Assembly (NCBI RefSeq): GCF_028553725.1
Contig: NZ_CP067126.1
Span: 186,001-250,000 of the forward strand
Source of the DNA: Paracoccus alcaliphilus
Lineage (GTDB): Bacteria > Pseudomonadota > Alphaproteobacteria > Rhodobacterales > Rhodobacteraceae
Direction: 5' to 3'
Length of the DNA: 64,000 nucleotides
Shown here: piece by piece, positions 52,698-61,890 of the stretch
Position numbering within the stretch: the stretch's first letter is position 1
How the letters are laid out: each line of letters opens with the position of its first letter
Position numbers and translations under genes: made by a program
The notes under the pieces: generated by a model
Told to the model about the DNA's origin: nothing
Databases searched by the model: none
The model's input: the letters and a program-made list of their open reading frames with translations, nothing else

Positions 52698-53876
52698 TCA
52701 GGCCGTCGCGGGCCGGGGTTGGGTCAGCACCGGCAGATAGAGCAGCGCAAAGCCGAAGAACGCAAGCAGCCACAGCGTGCCCGACAAATGCAGGACCCAG
52801 AGCTGGCCGGGCCAGACCCCTGCCAGCAGCCGCGCCACGACCGAGCCCGCCAGCGCCAGATACAGCGCCGTGGTGCCGCCGCCCGCATGCAGCGCGCGGC
52901 CCGTATGGCCCAGACTGGCGCGGGTCATCACCGCCAGCGTCATCAACCCGATGGCCCCGGCCAGCCAGACATGACGCCCGGCGGCAGGCGCGATCCAGCC
53001 AAAGCCGGCGGCGGCCTCGGCCCAGAAGCCAAGCGCCAGCAGGCCATAGGCCAGATGCAGCACCCACAGCAAAGGCTCGGGCAGGGTGGCAAGCCCCCGC
53101 CAGCGCGACAGGCGCCACAGATGCGCCGCGCCCCCCGCCAGCATCAGCCAACTGGTCGGCGCAGATTGCGGCTGGATGATGAAACACAGCAACGCCAGGA
53201 TCGTCAGCGCCAGCACCACCGCATCGCCGCGCCCGAAGGCGGCAGGCGGGCGGTCCGCGTCGCGTTTGGCCAGCCAGTTGCGGGTGAAGGTCGGGATGAT
53301 GCGCCCCCCGATCAGCGAGATCAGCGCCACCGCCGCGGCAAGGCCAAGGCGCAGCCCGATCCCCTCGAAGGCGGGGCCGCCATCGCTCGCGTCCAGATGG
53401 AACAGCGCATTGCTGGCGGTGAGCAGCGCGATCAGCAGCAGCACCGGCAGGTTGCGCCAATGCTGGCCGCGCAGGATTTCCCGCGCCAGATAGGCACAAA
53501 GCGCGATGCCCAGCCCCAGATCCGCCAGCATCACCAGGCGCCAGTCCAGCAGGCCCGAGACCGCGACCGCCCCCCGGCCCAGCAGCCACAGCGCGACCAG
53601 CCCCGCCAGCGGCATCCCTGCCAGCGCCGGGCGCGAGGTCCAGTTCGGCACGGCGGTCAGAACGAAGCCGCCGATCACGCCGCCAAGATAGCCATAGAGG
53701 AATTCATGCGCATGCCAGCTGAACGGATCAAAGGCGACCGGCAGGACGGCCCGCCCGCCCAGCATCGCGATCCAGATCAGCATCGCCAGACCTGCCCACA
53801 GGGCCGACAGCAGAAAGAAGGGGCGAAAGCCGTGGCTGAAAAAGGCCGGTCCCTGATAGCGATGCGTCTGGCTCAT
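52698..53876 (-). CDS. nnrS: NnrS family haem-copper membrane protein
   Basis: A 392-residue polytopic protein with about twelve helices. Typical NnrS blocks are FFSHGFRPFFLLSALWA at the start, FDPFSWHAHEFLYGYLGGVI, FLLTAVPNWTSR-like (FVLTAVPNWTSRPALAG) and GGRIIPTFTRNWL, with several conserved histidines. NnrS binds haem and copper and protects against nitric-oxide stress in Rhodobacter and Vibrio. It lies downstream of hmp on the same strand with a 46-base gap, probably in one transcript. The ATG at 53876 follows a GGGGGCGAGG site. Confidence 0.92.
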   Translation of the reverse strand: MSQTHRYQGPAFFSHGFRPFFLLSALWAGLAMLIWIAMLGGRAVLPVAFDPFSWHAHEFLYGYLGGVIGGFVLTAVPNWTSRPALAGMPLAGLVALWLLGRGAVAVSGLLDWRLVMLADLGLGIALCAYLAREILRGQHWRNLPVLLLIALLTASNALFHLDASDGGPAFEGIGLRLGLAAAVALISLIGGRIIPTFTRNWLAKRDADRPPAAFGRGDAVVLALTILALLCFIIQPQSAPTSWLMLAGGAAHLWRLSRWRGLATLPEPLLWVLHLAYGLLALGFWAEAAAGFGWIAPAAGRHVWLAGAIGLMTLAVMTRASLGHTGRALHAGGGTTALYLALAGSVVARLLAGVWPGQLWVLHLSGTLWLLAFFGFALLYLPVLTQPRPATA

Positions 53877-53922
53877 CCTCGCCCCCTGAAAGGCGGGCGG
53901 GACGACCCCGCCCGGTGGTGGT

Positions 53923-55116
53923 TCACGCAGCCAGCGTCTCGTCCGCCGGGCCGAAGAATTCATAGTGGATGCGCGCGGGGGACACGCCCGCATTGGTCAG
54001 CGCCAGCACGAAATGGCGCAGGAAGGGCTTGGGCCCGCACAGATAGATATCGGCATCGGCCAGCGGTACGTTTTCCTGCAACCAGTCCAGCGTGATGAAC
54101 CCTTCGCGGGCATTGCCTGCCGGATCGGGCTGTTCATAGAAGGTGGCGACGGTGGCCTTGCCGTGACGCCGCGCCAGATGGCGGATCTGGATGTCCAGCG
54201 CATGGGTGTCGCGGCTGGTGGTGCCGTGGACGTAATAGACTGGCAGGTTCGGGTGGCTGGTCACGATCTCTTCCAGCATGCTGACCATCGGCGTCAGCCC
54301 GACACCGCCCGACAGCAGCACGACGGGACGTTCCGGCGCGATGGGCAGGTGGAAATCGCCCGCAGGCGGCGTGCATTCCAGCACCGTGCCAGTCAGCGCC
54401 TTGTCATGCAGAAAGGGCGAGACCTCGCCCTGCGGCTCGCGCTTGACGGTGATGCGGTAATGGTCGGTATTCGGCCCGCAAGAGATCGAATAGTTGCGGA
54501 TGACGCCCGGCAGGCCCGCCGTGTCGAAACGCAGCGTCAGATATTGGCCGGGCAGGTGGGCGATGACGCGGCTGCCGTCCTCGGGGCGCAGGGTGAAGGA
54601 CATGATCGTGTCGCTTTCTGCGCGCCGCTCGGTGATCGTGAAGCGGCGCCAGTCGGTCCAGCCGCCGGGCTGGGCCGAGATGTCCTGACGGATTTCCACT
54701 TCGCGCGCCTTCAGGATCTCGGCCAGGAACCAATAGGCCTCGCCCCATGCGGCCAGGATTTCCGGGGTCGCGGCATCGCCCAGAACCTCCTTGATCGCGC
54801 CCAGCAGGGCGTCGGCGACATAGGGATAATGTTCGGGCAGGATGGCATAGCCGACATGTTTCTGCGCGATGCGTTCGACGGTGGTGGTCAGCGCGGCCAG
54901 ATTGTCGATGTTCTCGGCATAGGCCAGCACCGCCGAGGCCAGCGCGAATCGCTGCGCGCCGCTTTTCTGGTTCGCCTGATTGAACAGCCGCGCGATGTGA
55001 TCGTCCTGAAACAGCCGGCGATACATGACTTCGGTGATCTGCGGCCCATGCGCGGCCAGTGCGGGCACGGTCGCTTTGACCAGTTCGATCGTCGAGGCGG
55101 ACAGCTGTGTGGACAT
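53923..55116 (-). CDS. hmp: Nitric oxide dioxygenase (flavohaemoprotein Hmp)
   Basis: A 397-residue protein of the standard Hmp organisation: globin domain (about 1-140, with proximal His in QKHVGYAILPEHYP), FAD-binding domain (about 155-255, RNYSIS motif) and NAD-binding domain (about 265-390, LLSGGVGLTPMVSML, then CGPKPFLRHF). It oxidises nitric oxide to nitrate with NAD(P)H in the cytoplasm. It is divergent from nsrR and the 85-base gap contains two NsrR-like boxes. Confidence 0.95.
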   Translation of the reverse strand: MSTQLSASTIELVKATVPALAAHGPQITEVMYRRLFQDDHIARLFNQANQKSGAQRFALASAVLAYAENIDNLAALTTTVERIAQKHVGYAILPEHYPYVADALLGAIKEVLGDAATPEILAAWGEAYWFLAEILKAREVEIRQDISAQPGGWTDWRRFTITERRAESDTIMSFTLRPEDGSRVIAHLPGQYLTLRFDTAGLPGVIRNYSISCGPNTDHYRITVKREPQGEVSPFLHDKALTGTVLECTPPAGDFHLPIAPERPVVLLSGGVGLTPMVSMLEEIVTSHPNLPVYYVHGTTSRDTHALDIQIRHLARRHGKATVATFYEQPDPAGNAREGFITLDWLQENVPLADADIYLCGPKPFLRHFVLALTNAGVSPARIHYEFFGPADETLAA

Positions 55117-55130
55117 GGCGTTCCTCTTTC

Positions 55131-55155
55131 ATACATGCATTTGTGCTGCATGTAT
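55131..55155. promoter_or_regulatory. NsrR-like box 1 (hmp-proximal)
   Basis: ATACATGCA-N7-TGCATGTAT, a perfect 9+9 palindrome across 25 bases. The half-sites contain ATGCATTT, close to the NsrR consensus half AAGATGCATTT. Its edge is 15 bases upstream of the hmp start, where a bound repressor would block transcription. Confidence 0.75.
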
Positions 55156-55168
55156 TATGGTCGATCTA

Positions 55169-55191
55169 TACATGCAAACAAAATGCATCTA
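55169..55191. promoter_or_regulatory. NsrR-like box 2 (nsrR-proximal)
   Basis: This fits the 23-base NsrR layout: the right half AAATGCATCTA is a near-perfect NsrR half-site and the left half (TACATGCAAAC) keeps ATGCA at the matching place. It ends 11 bases before the nsrR ATG, suggesting autoregulation. Confidence 0.65.
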
Positions 55192-55201
55192 ATGTGACAA
55201 A

Positions 55202-55642
55202 ATGAAGCTGACCCGCCATACCGATTATGCCCTGCGCGTGATGATCTATCTGGCCCGGCCCGGCGATGGTCTGGTCTCGATCCGGCAGATCGCCGGGGTC
55301 TATGGGATCTCTCAGAACCACCTGATGAAGATCGTGCAAAGCCTTGGCCACGCAGGATTTGTCGAGACGGTCCGGGGCCGTCACGGGGGGCTGCGGCTGG
55401 CGCGGGCGGCGGATCAGATCTCGCTTGGCGGGTTGGTGCGCCATACCGAGGGCGATATCCGGCTGGTCGATTGTCAGGGCTGTGTGCTGACGCCGGGCTG
55501 TTCGCTGCCCTCGATCTTTGCCGAGGCGACCGAGGCGTTTCTGGCGGTTCTGGACCGCTATACGCTGGCGGATATCACCGCGCGGCAGGGGCTGTTGTAT
55601 CAGTTGCTGAACCTGCCCGAGTGCGCCGCGCCGACCGACTGA
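55202..55642 (+). CDS. nsrR: NO-sensing Rrf2-family repressor NsrR
   Basis: A 146-residue Rrf2 regulator. The N-terminal winged helix begins KLTRHTDYALRVMIYLA, continues GISQNHLMKIVQSL, and the wing reads RGRHGGLRLAR. The three cluster-binding cysteines sit as C-x2-C-x5-C (DCQGCVLTPGCSL), the NsrR/IscR arrangement for an iron-sulphur cluster. NsrR loses repression when nitric oxide attacks the cluster. With hmp, nnrS and the boxes at 55131-55191 this is a compact nitric-oxide regulon. No clear ribosome site precedes the ATG. Confidence 0.92.
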   Translation: MKLTRHTDYALRVMIYLARPGDGLVSIRQIAGVYGISQNHLMKIVQSLGHAGFVETVRGRHGGLRLARAADQISLGGLVRHTEGDIRLVDCQGCVLTPGCSLPSIFAEATEAFLAVLDRYTLADITARQGLLYQLLNLPECAAPTD

Positions 55643-55780
55643 CCCCACCCGATCCGGGAACAGCGGTCATGGAATTTCCGTGAAGCGGGAAAAATTTTCT
55701 CGGTTGCGGGCATGATTTGGAATATAAAATCTCGACCATTCGGCTAGAGTATAGCCCGCGTCCACCAGATCGCGGAGCCG

Positions 55781-57175
55781 ATGATGAGCCAGCATCCCGT
55801 ATTCACCTCTGCCTTGCCGACCGGCGACGATGCCGGGCATATCCTGATCGTCGGCGGCGGCGCCAGCGGCGTGCTGATGGCCACGCATCTGCTGTCGGCC
55901 CATAAGAAACTGCGCGTCACGATCCTGGAATCGGCCAATCTGCTGGGCTGCGGTCTGGCCTATTCGACCCGCGACCCGGACCATCTGCTGAACACCCGCG
56001 TCCATAACATGAGCGCCTTTCCCGAGGATCCGTTCCACTTTCACCGCTGGTTGCAGGGCCGCAGCGAGGGCAGAGGGCTGGATGAACACTCCTTCGTCAG
56101 CCGCGCGACCTACGGCGCCTATCTGTCCGACCTGCTGCGTCCGTGGTCGCTGGCCGAGGAAGAGCGGCGCCTGACCTGCCTGCGGCGCAAATGCATCCGC
56201 ATCGAGGAACGACCCGACGGCGTGCTGGCCCATCTGGAGGGCGGCGATGTGATCGGGGCGCAGATCGCGGTTCTGGCGACCGGCCATGTCCTGCCCCGGC
56301 CCGATCCGGCCGGGCTGCTGACCGGGGCGTGGGAGGGCGTCTGCGGGCTTGACCCCGATGCGGGGGTGCTGATCATCGGCTCGGGCCTGTCCATGGTCGA
56401 TCAGGTGCTGTCGCTGATGAAATCGGGCCATCGCGGCCCGATCACAACCCTGTCGCGCCGGGGGCAACTGCCCCGGCCCCATGCGCCGACCCGGCCCGAC
56501 CCGATCCGGCTGGACGAGATCCCGGTGGATCAGCCGCTCAGCCAGTTGCTGCGCTGGTTGCGGGGCCGGATCGCGCGGGTCGAAGCGGATGGCGGCACAT
56601 GGCGCGATGTGATCGACGGGTTGCGCCCGCATGTCTCGGCCATCTGGCAGGTGATGCCGGTCGAGAAACGCGCGCGCTTTCTGCGCCATCTGGTGTCGTG
56701 GTGGGATGTTCATCGGCACCGGATTCCCGCCGCCTCGGACCGGCGGATCGCCGATGCCGTCGCCAGCGGCAAGCTGACCCATCGCCGCGGCGCCTTCCTG
56801 CGGGCCGAGCGTGGCGAAAACGGCTTGCTGCGCGCATATATCCGTCCCCACGGCCAGACCGACGAATCCGTGATCGAGGCCGCCAGGATCATCGACTGTC
56901 GAGGCATCCGCAACGATCCCGAATATAACGCCACGCCGCTGATTGCCGATCTGCTGGCCAGCGGCCGGGCGCGGGTCGATGAATTGCGCATCGGTTTGCA
57001 GGTCAACGCGACATGCCAGCTGATCGACGCGGCAGACCGGGCTTCGTCGCGGATTCTGGCCATCGGCCCGGTGTCCCGCGCGGCCTTCTGGGAGATCACG
57101 GCGATCCCCGATATCCGCGTCCAGACCGCTGCCCTTGCCCGCCGGATCGCGAAGCTGGTGCGGGTCGGGGCCTGA
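55781..57175 (+). CDS. FAD/NAD(P)-binding protein (YdhS-like)
   Basis: A 464-residue flavoprotein-like protein. The N-terminal dinucleotide motif is ILIVGGGASGVLMATHLL, followed by LLGCGLAYSTRDPDHLLNTR and NMSAFPEDPFHFHRWL, which are typical of the 'FAD-NAD(P)-binding' family of YdhS. A second nucleotide motif is VLIIGSGLSMVDQVLSL. The substrate is not known. It stands alone as a transcription unit, ending at a strong hairpin (57227-57260). Confidence 0.82.
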   Translation: MMSQHPVFTSALPTGDDAGHILIVGGGASGVLMATHLLSAHKKLRVTILESANLLGCGLAYSTRDPDHLLNTRVHNMSAFPEDPFHFHRWLQGRSEGRGLDEHSFVSRATYGAYLSDLLRPWSLAEEERRLTCLRRKCIRIEERPDGVLAHLEGGDVIGAQIAVLATGHVLPRPDPAGLLTGAWEGVCGLDPDAGVLIIGSGLSMVDQVLSLMKSGHRGPITTLSRRGQLPRPHAPTRPDPIRLDEIPVDQPLSQLLRWLRGRIARVEADGGTWRDVIDGLRPHVSAIWQVMPVEKRARFLRHLVSWWDVHRHRIPAASDRRIADAVASGKLTHRRGAFLRAERGENGLLRAYIRPHGQTDESVIEAARIIDCRGIRNDPEYNATPLIADLLASGRARVDELRIGLQVNATCQLIDAADRASSRILAIGPVSRAAFWEITAIPDIRVQTAALARRIAKLVRVGA

Positions 57176-57226
57176 TCGCGCAAGGGATTCGCCCGGCAGC
57201 GACGGCGCAGAACAACCATTCCCCTG

Positions 57227-57260
57227 ACGGCGGCGGAACAGAAAGCTGTTCTCCCGCCGT
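57227..57260 (+). terminator. Rho-independent-like terminator
   Basis: A long stem, ACGGCGG pairing with CCGCCGT and, after one mismatch, GGAACAG with CTGTTCT (one G-U), around the loop AAAG. It is followed by TAACTATTT. It starts about 50 bases after the stop of the FAD/NAD(P)-binding gene. Confidence 0.75.
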
Positions 57261-57358
57261 TAACTATTTAAAACGACCTATTCCATCGTGATTTGTTAGG
57301 GTTCCCGGATCAGCTCTCTGCACATGCTGTGCGGGGATACGGAGAAAAGGGGAAGCCC

Positions 57359-58054
57359 ATGCAAGGAAATCGTCTGGATTCGGCATATTCGATGGCGTCG
57401 GCGGGGATGGCCGGTTTCCCGGTCGGCATGGCTCTGGACATCGCGGCGCGCGACAGCAATGCCGCGCCGGTCTGGTCTCTGGGTGTGCTGGGGCAATTGA
57501 TCCGCAAGGTGGTGGCCGGTCGTGCGGCGCCGCAAGCGGATGGGCCGGGCGCCGCTGATCTGCTGTCGCCCGCCCGTCCCGGCACCTTCAGCCTGTGGGA
57601 ACGCCGCCTGATCGCCGCCCTTGCGGCCACGCTGGCGGGGGATGGCGGGCTGCTGGCCCAAAGCCGGGCACTGCTGGCGCAGGATGATGCGGTTCGCGAC
57701 GATGCGGGTGGCTTCATGTCAGGGGGTGACCTGACCCGCGCCGCCCTGTCCGAGGCCGAGCGCATCATCGGTGCCGGGCAGGCCCGCTATCGCTGCCCCG
57801 ACCGGCTGAAGGAACGGCTTGGCGACCGGGTCGCGGCGGCGCTGGAATATGCGTGGCTGCTGATCCTGCGCCCCGGTCATGTGGCCGAGGACGACCGGCG
57901 GCGGCTGATCCGCCACGGCTGGTCCACGCCCGAGATCGCGCAGCTGGAGGCCGTCATCCGCCTGTCCCGCCCCCGGCAACGCGATGCCGACGGGTGGAGC
58001 ATTCCGGCGCCCGAGACGGGGCAAACGGGCAGGGGCCGTCCGACCTCGTTCTAG
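57359..58054 (+). CDS. Uncharacterised cytoplasmic protein
   Basis: I do not recognise this 231-residue protein with certainty. It is mostly alpha-helical with no signal or membrane segment. The ending LIRHGWSTPEIAQLEAVIRL resembles the final helix of carboxymuconolactone decarboxylase/AhpD-type proteins, but the CxxC catalytic pair is absent. The ATG at 57359 has an AGGGGAAG ribosome site. It is separated by a single base from the following glycosyltransferase-like gene, and so both are probably expressed together. Confidence 0.55.
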   Translation: MQGNRLDSAYSMASAGMAGFPVGMALDIAARDSNAAPVWSLGVLGQLIRKVVAGRAAPQADGPGAADLLSPARPGTFSLWERRLIAALAATLAGDGGLLAQSRALLAQDDAVRDDAGGFMSGGDLTRAALSEAERIIGAGQARYRCPDRLKERLGDRVAAALEYAWLLILRPGHVAEDDRRRLIRHGWSTPEIAQLEAVIRLSRPRQRDADGWSIPAPETGQTGRGRPTSF

Positions 58055-58055
58055 G

Positions 58056-59339
58056 ATGTCGGTTGCGACGGGAAAGGGACTGGCCACGGGTGGCTCTGTC
58101 ACGGCGCTGCGCCGGTTGCGGCAGATCGTGGGGCAGGAGGGCTGTCGCGGGTTGTGGTCGCGCCTGCGCTATCGCAAGCGGCGGGTCAGCCAGCCGCAGG
58201 TCACGGCGATCACCCGCAATGTCTGGATCGCAGGTCACGGCGGTGTCGCGACGGATCTGGGCGCGGCATTAAGCGCGCTGGGGCATCCCCGCCTGTCCGA
58301 GACCGCCTTGCGGTTGCTGCCAAGCCGTCGCAGCCGCTTCCATATCGACCCGGATCTGAGCGGGCGCGACTTTGGCCATGATGACATTCTGGTCCTCTCG
58401 CGCCCGGTCGGCGATCCCGTCGCGCTGCTGCGTCAGGCCGGGCGCTGCCACTCCATCATCGAGACGCGGCAGGACCGGCTGGCCCGGTGGCTGGATCTGG
58501 GCATCCCGGCGGGCAAGCTGTTCCTGATCGGGCGCAAGACCCTGCGCCGCGATCTGTACCGCTTTCTGCTGGCCACCGGGACCATCGGCGCAGACGATGC
58601 CGACTGGCGCCGCCTTGCGGATCTGCACCAGTTGCCGAAGGTGCCGCGCCTGTGCCTCAGCCTGCCAGAGACGCCGCTGCGGCAGGGGTTCTTTCTGCAA
58701 CAGGATCTGCCCGGCTTTCGGCTGGTCGCCGGTATCCGCCGCAATCCGGGATGGATCGGGGCGGGGGTCGGCTTTCGCACGATGGCCCGTGCCTGCCTTG
58801 CGGCCCGCGCCGGGCGCGCCATCCTGTGCGAGGACGACCTGATCGCCGGCAGCGATTTCGAGGACCGGCTGGAGGGCGTTCTGGCCTATCTGGACCAGAC
58901 CGGCTGGGATGTTTTCTCCGGGCTTTCGACAGATATCGACGCCAGCTATCGCGTGACGGCGGTGCAGCGTTTCCGGGGGCAGACCTTCGTGCATCTGAAC
59001 CGGACCACCGGCATGGTGTTCAACATCTTCAGCCCGCGCGCGCTGGACTGGCTGGCCAGCTGGTCGCCCGCGCGGCAGGGCGTGCCGATCGACCGGCATC
59101 TGGAGGCGATGCCTCGGATGCGCGTGGTCACGACCCTGCCATTCCTTGTCGATCACGCTGATGGGCTGGAATCCTCTGCCTGGGGGTTCAGCAATCGCCG
59201 CTATCGTTCGTTGATCGCGGCCAGCGAAAACAGGCTGGCGCGGATGGTGGCGGCGTTCGAGGCGTCCGAGACCCCGCCCCGGCCGGTTTTGTGCGCCCAG
59301 CCCCGGGCGCGGGTCTGGTATGGGCGGGCGGGGCTGTGA
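58056..59339 (+). CDS. Glycosyltransferase-like protein (GT25-like)
   Basis: A 427-residue protein. The middle section contains RTMARACLAARAGRAILCED followed by DLIAGSDFEDRL. This fits the GT25-type core ('SH......i..EDD......F'), with the acidic CEDD as presumed metal-binding site. The flanking N-terminal 180 residues show no signature; a short basic segment RLRYRKRR is near residue 40. No membrane helix was seen. It might act on surface polysaccharide, which is compatible with the capsule exporter genes nearby. The assignment is tentative. Confidence 0.5.
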   Translation: MSVATGKGLATGGSVTALRRLRQIVGQEGCRGLWSRLRYRKRRVSQPQVTAITRNVWIAGHGGVATDLGAALSALGHPRLSETALRLLPSRRSRFHIDPDLSGRDFGHDDILVLSRPVGDPVALLRQAGRCHSIIETRQDRLARWLDLGIPAGKLFLIGRKTLRRDLYRFLLATGTIGADDADWRRLADLHQLPKVPRLCLSLPETPLRQGFFLQQDLPGFRLVAGIRRNPGWIGAGVGFRTMARACLAARAGRAILCEDDLIAGSDFEDRLEGVLAYLDQTGWDVFSGLSTDIDASYRVTAVQRFRGQTFVHLNRTTGMVFNIFSPRALDWLASWSPARQGVPIDRHLEAMPRMRVVTTLPFLVDHADGLESSAWGFSNRRYRSLIAASENRLARMVAAFEASETPPRPVLCAQPRARVWYGRAGL

Positions 59340-59422
59340 CCTGACCCCGCCAAAGGGTGGATGACGGGCTTGCGTCATCCCGCCGCTTGGCCCAGAACGG
59401 CGCAAAACACCGGGGGGGTCCT

Positions 59423-60325
59423 ATGAAGCTGGTTTCCATTGGCGAATGCATGGTCGAGCTGTCGGGCGCAGGCGCGGATCTGTGGCGCAGCGGCTTTGCG
59501 GGCGATACGCTGAACACCGCATGGTATGCGCGCGCGCTGCTGCCTGCCGACTGGACCGTGGATTATCTGACCGCAATCGGCAACGATCCCCTGTCCGAGC
59601 GGATGCTGCGCTTCATCGCCGGGGCTGGGATCGGGACCGGCGGGATCCGGCGCCACCCCTCGCGCGTGCCGGGGCTTTACATGATCGAGCTTCAGGACGG
59701 CGAGCGCAGCTTTACCTATTGGCGCGACAATTCCGCCGCCCGCACGCTGGCCGACGATCCGGCATGGCTGAAGGGCGCGCTGGCAGATGCGGATGTGATC
59801 TATGTCTCGGGGATCACCATCGGGATTCTGGATGATGCCGGGCGCGCGAACCTTTGGGCCGCGCTGTCGGGGGCGCGGGCAAAGGGCAGGCAGGTGGTGT
59901 TCGACCCGAACCTGCGTCCGCGCCTGTGGCCGGACGGCGATGCGATGTGCCGCGCCACGACTGAAACCGCGCGGCTGGCCGATATCGTGCTGCCCAGCCA
60001 TGACGACGAGGCGCAATGGTTCGGCGATGCCTCGGTCGAGGCGACGGCGGAACGCTATCTGGCGCTTGGCGCGTCAGAGGTGCTGGTCAAGAATGGCGGG
60101 GCCGAGATGGTTCTGGCCGAGGGCGGCACCATCCGCCGCCTGCCCGCGATGGAACGGGTGAAGCCGGTGGACACGACCGGGGCGGGCGACAGCTTCAACG
60201 GCGGCTATCTGGCGGCGCGGCTGACGGGCGCCCCGGCGGAGCAGGCGGTCCGGCGCGGGCACGAGATCGCGATGCAGGTCGTGGGCCATCCTGGCGCGCT
60301 GATGCCGATGGCCGATCTGGCATAG
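59423..60325 (+). CDS. kdgK: PfkB-family sugar kinase, 2-keto-3-deoxygluconate kinase-like
   Basis: A 300-residue ribokinase-fold kinase. The N-terminus KLVSIGECMVELSG and FAGDTLNTAWYARALLP are typical for KDG kinases, and the PfkB signature 2 is DTTGAGDSFNGGYLAARL with catalytic Asp. VVFDPNLRPRLW is also characteristic of the group. It would phosphorylate 2-keto-3-deoxygluconate in the Entner-Doudoroff branch for uronates, as a stand-alone gene here. Confidence 0.85.
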   Translation: MKLVSIGECMVELSGAGADLWRSGFAGDTLNTAWYARALLPADWTVDYLTAIGNDPLSERMLRFIAGAGIGTGGIRRHPSRVPGLYMIELQDGERSFTYWRDNSAARTLADDPAWLKGALADADVIYVSGITIGILDDAGRANLWAALSGARAKGRQVVFDPNLRPRLWPDGDAMCRATTETARLADIVLPSHDDEAQWFGDASVEATAERYLALGASEVLVKNGGAEMVLAEGGTIRRLPAMERVKPVDTTGAGDSFNGGYLAARLTGAPAEQAVRRGHEIAMQVVGHPGALMPMADLA

Positions 60326-60497
60326 GTCGGGCGACACCGCCGCACCGAATCAACCCCGGCGCGTCCGGGACCGATGGCTGCATATCTCATCCCGCATGGC
60401 GCGTGCCGAGAAGATCCTTCCAATCGGATCGGCAAGAACGGAAGTACAATACACGACCGGATTGGTAGTCTTAATGGGCGAAGGAAAGGAAAACGCC

Positions 60498-61088
60498 ATG
60501 ACGACGACGATTATTGTGCCCGGCCTTGACGGCTCTGCCACGCCCCACTGGCAAGACTGGTGGGCCAGAACCGATCCGAATGCGATCATGGTCGAGTTCG
60601 ACGATCCGCACCGCCCCGCGCCCGAACGCGACGAGGCGAAGCTGGCCGGGATGATCCTGCGCCATCCCGGCAGTATTCTGGTGGGCCATTCGCTGGGGTC
60701 GGTGCTGATCGCAAGGATGCTGGCGCGCTGGCCCGATCTGCGGATCGGCGCGGCGATGCTGGTCGCGCCCGCCAACCCCGCCAGTTCGGAACGGCTGAGC
60801 CGGTTTGACCCGCTGCCCGAAAGCCGCTTTGACATTCCCGCCGTGGTCGTGGCCAGCCATGACGATCCGTGGATGACCTTCGCGCAGGCCGGATATCTGG
60901 CCGGGCGCTGGGGCGCGGATCTGCTGGATCTTGGCCATGTGGGGCATATCAATGTCGCCTCGGGTTTCGGACCCTGGCCCGGCGGCAAGCTGATCCGCGA
61001 CTGGCTGGAGGAAAAGGCGCAGGCCACGCCGATGATTGCGGCCGGTCTGTCGCGGCATCAGCCGCAACCGGCGCTGGCGCGGCACTGA
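60498..61088 (+). CDS. Small serine hydrolase (RBBP9/YdeN family)
   Basis: A 196-residue alpha/beta hydrolase of the RBBP9/YdeN type: IIVPGLDGSATPHWQDWW at the start, nucleophile Ser in LVGHSLGSVL, acidic residue in VVASHDDPWM and His in LGHVGHINVASGFGPWP. It is cytoplasmic. Substrates of these hydrolases are largely unknown. The start at 60498 follows GGAAAGGAAAA; the frame from 60396 has no support. Confidence 0.88.
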   Translation: MTTTIIVPGLDGSATPHWQDWWARTDPNAIMVEFDDPHRPAPERDEAKLAGMILRHPGSILVGHSLGSVLIARMLARWPDLRIGAAMLVAPANPASSERLSRFDPLPESRFDIPAVVVASHDDPWMTFAQAGYLAGRWGADLLDLGHVGHINVASGFGPWPGGKLIRDWLEEKAQATPMIAAGLSRHQPQPALARH

Positions 61089-61092
61089 GACC

Positions 61093-61890
61093 TCAGCGCA
61101 GCGCCAGATCACGGTGCCACTTGAACAGTAGCGCCAGTCCCGCCCCGAACACCACCGCCGCGAACAGCGCCACATAGACCGGCTGCACATATTCGGCGCG
61201 ATAGGTGGAATAGAAGGCCGCGCGATTGGTGCCGACGATATGGACCAGCGGATTGAACCACAGGACATCGCGAAAGCTTTCGGGCACGGCATCGAAGGGG
61301 ATGAAGATACAGGACACCAGAAACAGCGGGCGCGTCACGATGGCCCAGATATTCGCCCAAAGCGGAAAGCGCCGCATCAGGAAACAGTTGAGGCAGCCGA
61401 CCCCCAGCCCCAGCCCCGCCGCCATGATGAAGGCCCGCACGACCCCCGGCAGATCAAGGATCAGATCGACATTGTCGTAAAGGATGATCCCCCACAGCAC
61501 GACGGCAAAGACGATGGCGTGAACGATGCAGGCCAGGATGAAGCGCGCGAAAATGGCATCGACGAAGGTGACGCCGGGATAGAACAGCAGCTGCTTGGAA
61601 AAAGACAGCGATTGCGCGATCTTGCGGCTGATATCCAGAAACATCAGAAAGGGCAGCAGCCCGGTGGCATAGAACAGCGCAAAGCTGTCGCCCATCGGCG
61701 GCACCCGCACCGCCAGCGAAAAGATCACCGTCAGCAGCGCGATCCCGCCCACCGGCTCAAGAATGGTCCACAAAAAGCCGCCCGGCGATCTGCCGTAAGA
61801 GGTGGACATCTCGCGCAGGATCAGCGCCGACAGGGTGCGCAGTCCGGGGGCGCGGCTCAGCGGGTGGCGGCGGGTGATGGGTTCATTCAT
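61093..61890 (-). CDS. kpsM: Capsule polysaccharide ABC exporter permease, KpsM-like
   Basis: A 265-residue ABC-2 permease with six helices. Characteristic blocks are SALILREMSTSYGRSPGGFL, with FLWTILEPVGGIALL, and the C-terminal FFPLVHIVGTNR-like element (FNPLVHIVGTNRAAFY). It moves lipid-linked capsular polysaccharide across the inner membrane with KpsT. The ATG at 61890 overlaps the kpsT end by 8 bases. Confidence 0.88.
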   Translation of the reverse strand: MNEPITRRHPLSRAPGLRTLSALILREMSTSYGRSPGGFLWTILEPVGGIALLTVIFSLAVRVPPMGDSFALFYATGLLPFLMFLDISRKIAQSLSFSKQLLFYPGVTFVDAIFARFILACIVHAIVFAVVLWGIILYDNVDLILDLPGVVRAFIMAAGLGLGVGCLNCFLMRRFPLWANIWAIVTRPLFLVSCIFIPFDAVPESFRDVLWFNPLVHIVGTNRAAFYSTYRAEYVQPVYVALFAAVVFGAGLALLFKWHRDLALR

